Assembly (NCBI GenBank): GCA_903889245.1
Contig: CAISWQ010000040.1
Span: 20,796 to 84,795 of the forward strand
DNA length: 64,000 nt
From: an uncultured Lentisphaerota bacterium
Lineage (GTDB): Bacteria; Verrucomicrobiota; Kiritimatiellia; CAIQIC01
Direction of reading: 5' to 3'
Made by a program: the position numbers and the translations under genes. This document shows, piece after piece, positions 62,301 through 64,000 of this stretch (positions are counted from its first letter, which is position 1; each line of letters begins with the position of its first letter). A model generated the notes under the pieces. The model was given only the letters and a program-made list of their open reading frames with translations. It had not been told where the DNA came from and searched no databases.

Positions 62301-63637
62301 TATTCGGTGCTCACGCCGGGTTTTTGAAAGCGGTAGAACTTGTTGAAGTCCGTCCCGGACGAACTGACCGTGGCCAGCAGGTTGGAGGCGCTGGTCAGTT
62401 CCATCGTGGTGGCCCAGCCTGCGGCGCGCTTGAGATAGGCATTGACCTGCGCCGGATTCGAGCCGGAGGGACTACCGTTGCTGCCGCCCTTGCCCATCAG
62501 GCAGAACTTGCCGGCTCCGCCGGTGGAATCGGAGCCGTAGTCATACTCGTCCGGGAAGCCGCAGAGCATGTGCCCGTTTTCGTGGCAGAACGTCCCGATG
62601 GTGGGCGCCGTGGCGATGTCGGTCATCTGATAGCGATAGACCCGTTTGCCGTTGCCCAGATTCACCGAGGCCAGCAACGAGGAGGAATGCGGCCACAGGC
62701 CCATGGCCCAGACGCCGCTATCGTTGCCGGCAAAAAAAACATTGCAGGCCACCACGCGGCTGCTGCCATCCACCGTCAGCCCGCTGAAAGTGGGGAGAAT
62801 GTCCGTCGTGTAGTTGGACAGCGCCTTCATCGTCGTCAGGACGTCGTTGAGCAGCAGGCGCCCGCAGGTGCCTTCGCTGACGGCGGTGTCGTTATAATAG
62901 CTCTTCGGTTGCGGCGCGCGGATATAGATGGTGACCACGTTGGTGTAGGTCAGCAGGCCGTTGGAGACATCCTGGAAATATTTCATCACCGAGCCGTTGT
63001 TGCCGTTGCCGGTGTAGTTGGTGCTATTGCAGAAATCCACGAGCTCGGCCTGGGCCACCGTGGCGGGGTCATCGCTGAAATCCACGAGCAGACACAGTCC
63101 GACCTTGCTGCCGGTGGTTGTGCTGGTCGGCGGCGCCGAGACGGTGGCCTCTGGCACGCTGGTGGTCTGATCGCCGGCCGGCGCCGACAACGTGGCGACG
63201 TTCCGTTTCAGCGTCTGCCAGCGCGCGTCCACCTCGAGTGTCCGGTCCCACTGCTGCCGCCGCGCCCGCGCCTGCTGCCGGGCCGCATCTGCCGCGATGC
63301 GCAGGTGCGGCTGCAACCCGAGCGCCCGCGGGTTGGCCTGTCCCACCACCGCGCCGGTCGCTTCCAAGTCCGCGCCATCGGCGGAGAGGCGCGCGTAGTG
63401 ATAACACTTGGTCTGCGGATCGAAAACCACGGTATGACCGTCCAGTGTCTCGAAGACCGCGTGGAACTCATCGCCCTCGCCCCAGAGTTCCAAGACGGTG
63501 CCGTCGGGTTGCGTGTAAGTGAAACGTTTGGCGAAGGGTGCGGCCCAGACGGCGCTGCCGAGGCAGGCCCACAACAATCCGGCCAGCGCACCCCGCCGCG
63601 CCCAAGCCCGCCACCCTGTTTGGACTGTCCTGCTCAT
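59348..63637 (-). CDS. Large exported M6-family metallopeptidase with seven beta repeats and Trp-rich C-terminal module
   Basis: The ATG at 63635-63637 begins a 1429-residue protein with a signal peptide (about 10-33). The M6 peptidase domain (about 180-560) has the zinc site HENGH at 352-356 with PDEYD just after it, plus SVMKYFQDVSNGLL and GIAIWHIDE blocks. Residues about 570-1060 contain seven repeats of about 70 residues, each with a GG-x-V-x-G-x-G-x-Y-x-V-G-x-x-V start and W-x-F-x-x-W-x-D-G middle, an InlB-B/Flg_new-like fold. The last 360 residues are shared with the protein at 56301-58931. A self-anchored or secreted protease is likely. Confidence 0.87.
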   Translation of the reverse strand: MSRTVQTGWRAWARRGALAGLLWACLGSAVWAAPFAKRFTYTQPDGTVLELWGEGDEFHAVFETLDGHTVVFDPQTKCYHYARLSADGADLEATGAVVGQANPRALGLQPHLRIAADAARQQARARRQQWDRTLEVDARWQTLKRNVATLSAPAGDQTTSVPEATVSAPPTSTTTGSKVGLCLLVDFSDDPATVAQAELVDFCNSTNYTGNGNNGSVMKYFQDVSNGLLTYTNVVTIYIRAPQPKSYYNDTAVSEGTCGRLLLNDVLTTMKALSNYTTDILPTFSGLTVDGSSRVVACNVFFAGNDSGVWAMGLWPHSSSLLASVNLGNGKRVYRYQMTDIATAPTIGTFCHENGHMLCGFPDEYDYGSDSTGGAGKFCLMGKGGSNGSPSGSNPAQVNAYLKRAAGWATTMELTSASNLLATVSSSGTDFNKFYRFQKPGVSTEYFLVENRQKTGRDANLPAAGIAIWHIDELGDKSIQSTNYNTSHQNYEVSLMQADNLWHFQNNVNSGDSKDLYYAGNTATAYTGQFTDDSAPAARWWDGTASGLDFRNFGVSGATMTFEVNGWTPATALLTVLANPENGGRVSGGGTYQVGTNVTITATASNLWRFTAWNDGNSNASRSVTVPDAGATYTATFVQTAAVISIAVNTNVGGRVTGAGTYPVGSNVLLTATASNTWRFVDWQDGLTNSSRSILVVSNAAYTANFASTIATLTVQANPTEGGRVTGSGTYTIGSNISITATASNQWRFTGWNDGPTNTPRTVTVPAGGATYIASFAQIATIGVVANTNLGGSVTGAGTFLVGEWVWLSATASNGWAFVRWSDGVTDNPRQILVGVGGATYTALFARTAVITALASPTNAGSVTGGGAYVVGSNAVLTATASNLWRFIRWQDNATNTPRTVVVPTGGATYTASFSPLGTVVVVASPTNGGSASGGGLFVVGSTATVTAVAATNGAFLTWNGSITNNPWSFSVTNGTTVCTANFTHLSTVLTLASPAGGGAITGGGVHPIGTKVQLTATASSGWLFTSWDDGVATATRTVTVLPKAATYTAIFTLPAVSAALGGALNATGLPWQTGGDATWFATAAGSRDGLAAQSGALAGGGQTWLQTITNGPGSLLFWWRSAAQASDVLQFSVNGQLRAQLTGSADWQPQVLFLGSTNSYTLRWTFQRLTLTGAGPYAGWLDQVTWLPCPYATHVPQLFFQEPSGLVASWVVETNGAFRFARVLARTSGWALKAAGDMDGDGVSDLLFQSAASDTGGWFLNPDGSVRDARYWFNIGTWEIKAASDYAGLGRAQILFQNAAGAVAYWLLDTNGAFLAAAPLGTMTGWQLRGAGDLDGDHQAELFWQTATGLVAIWYHNPDGSLRGALAFNTGEWALCGVADVDNDGACDLLWQTPDTRTGGWFMNSNGTARAASFWWPTGGWQLKAAGR
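60474..61924 (-). repeat. Seven tandem protein-coding repeats of about 210 bp (InlB-B-like)
   Basis: Within the M6 peptidase gene seven units of 68-72 codons follow each other. Each has Val-Gly-Ser/Thr-Asn, Ala-Thr-Ala-Ser-Asn and Gly-Gly-Ala-Thr-Tyr landmarks. DNA divergence between them shows they are not a very recent expansion. They form a stalk-like spacer between the peptidase and the C-terminal module. Confidence 0.85.
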
Positions 63638-63859
63638 ACTGGTGTCATATCCTGCCGGCCCCGGCCGTAGTGTATACCGCTTCCCGCCTCTGTCCATCCA
63701 GCAAGCGACAGGCCAATCTTTCACGCCACGCAAAGGCTAAACCCTTGGAAAAACGCGAAAATCTGCCGTCCCTGAAGCCGTCAGGGACGCCCCTTTTCCC
63801 TCCAGGGACATCCCTGGCGGTGGCAGGGACAAGGCTAGGGATGCGGCGGGCATGGATTA
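63638..63859. other. Upstream region of the M6 gene with CAGGGAC hairpins
   Basis: No gene is seen. GTCCCTGA/TCAGGGAC (63768-63788) and CCAGGG/CCCTGG (63802-63817) are perfect hairpins, and a further CAGGGAC follows at about 63823. At 63741-63753 is the right half of a palindrome-family unit (ACCCTTGGAAAAA). The M6 promoter must lie here. Confidence 0.6.
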
Positions 63860-64000
63860 GGTTTTCCAAGGCCCCGCATGCACATAATAAGTGCACCACC
63901 GAAAGCGGACGGGTACACCTAACGGTTGTTGGACCTAACAACCCCCGCAAGGAGACCCGTCCATGAAGCGAGAGTACACGCAGTTGACTGAAAAAGAACG
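63860..64000 (+). mobile_element. Left end of a probable IS30-like insertion sequence (cut by window edge)
   Basis: A TTTTCCAAG half-palindrome at 63862-63870 is followed by unrelated DNA leading to a transposase-like start at 63963. GGTTGTT/AACAACC (63924-63943) forms a hairpin in the leader, 20 bases before the start codon. The exact left end and its terminal inverted repeat cannot be set because the right end is outside the window. Confidence 0.5.
63963..64000 (+). CDS. N-terminus of an IS30-family-like transposase (partial)
   Basis: Twelve codons and part of the thirteenth are present: MKREYTQLTEKE followed by a probable Arg. IS30 transposases typically begin with a short basic stretch, then Tyr-Thr-Gln-Leu-Thr-x-Glu-Glu-Arg, before the first helix-turn-helix; this matches closely. 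GGAG precedes the ATG at the expected distance. The assignment rests on these few residues. Confidence 0.6.
   Translation, partial: MKREYTQLTEKE

Noticed and set aside
1..64000. tRNA, rRNA or riboswitch genes
   Set aside because: I found no cloverleaf with conserved GTTC-type arms, no rRNA sequence and no riboswitch core I could defend.

Overview
The window is high-GC DNA from what looks like a member of the Planctomycetota-Verrucomicrobiota-Chlamydiota group, most likely a Verrucomicrobiota/Kiritimatiellota-type polysaccharide degrader. The evidence is the gene mix: three formylglycine-type sulfatases in tandem, three exported Gfo/Idh/MocA oxidoreductases with Tat signals, a sugar-phosphate-isomerase-like TIM barrel with a Tat signal, a DUF2961/GH172 lipoprotein, GH4, GH5, GH38-like and GH92 enzymes, HEAT/FG-GAP and beta-propeller/cytochrome c fusion proteins, and big exported beta-helix and M6-peptidase proteins. 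The lineage call is an inference; there is no rRNA gene or phylogenetic marker strong enough to fix it (only L21, L27, GrpE and DnaJ).

Layout. 1-7 kb: the start of a possible dehydrogenase, then a leftward sulfatase operon (sulfatase, sulfatase, a sulfatase-tail pseudogene, sulfatase, pectate-lyase-like beta-helix), largely coupled by ATGA overlaps. 7-20 kb: leftward genes for a GH4 glycosidase, a HEAT-repeat/FG-GAP protein, a Gfo/Idh protein, a beta-propeller protein with three CXXCH haem motifs, a GH172-like lipoprotein and a second Gfo/Idh protein. 20-23 kb: xylose-isomerase-like and PfkB kinase genes divergent from an AraC regulator. 23-32 kb: an MBL-fold hydrolase, a DUF3592 membrane protein, dnaJ-grpE, a TIM-barrel/Gfo-Idh pair, an FAD oxidoreductase, rpmA-rplU. 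32-38 kb: a glycosyltransferase/GHMP kinase pair, two exported DnaJ-type zinc-finger proteins, an unknown exported protein and a lipase-like hydrolase. 38-44 kb: GH92, a small membrane protein and a GH38-like mannosidase. 44-47.6 kb: HAD phosphatase, NAD(P)-binding protein, a small membrane protein and an initiating sugar transferase. 47.8-53.3 kb: GH5, a lipoprotein and two unknown exported enzymes. 53.7-56.3 kb: an exported protein and two GT2 glycosyltransferases. 56.3-63.6 kb: two large exported proteins that share one C-terminal module. The right edge holds the first codons of an IS30-like transposase.

How the genes fit together: sulfatases would strip sulfate from a glycan, exported glycosidases (GH92, GH38-like, GH5, GH172, beta-helix lyase-like) would cut it, and Gfo/Idh, TIM-barrel, GH4, isomerase and kinase enzymes would process the sugars. 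The 32-34.5 kb, 44-47.6 kb and 54.5-56.3 kb genes instead build a surface polysaccharide.

The most striking non-coding signal is a family of short palindromes (consensus TTTTCCAAGSCTTGGAAAA) found 37 times in 11 intergenic clusters. Within clusters they are tandem, and the centres are almost always exactly 31 or 32 bp apart, about three helical turns, with unrelated linkers between. They mark transcription-unit boundaries and are absent from tightly coupled gene junctions. I do not recognise this as a described element and regard it as the best candidate for a new system in this window.
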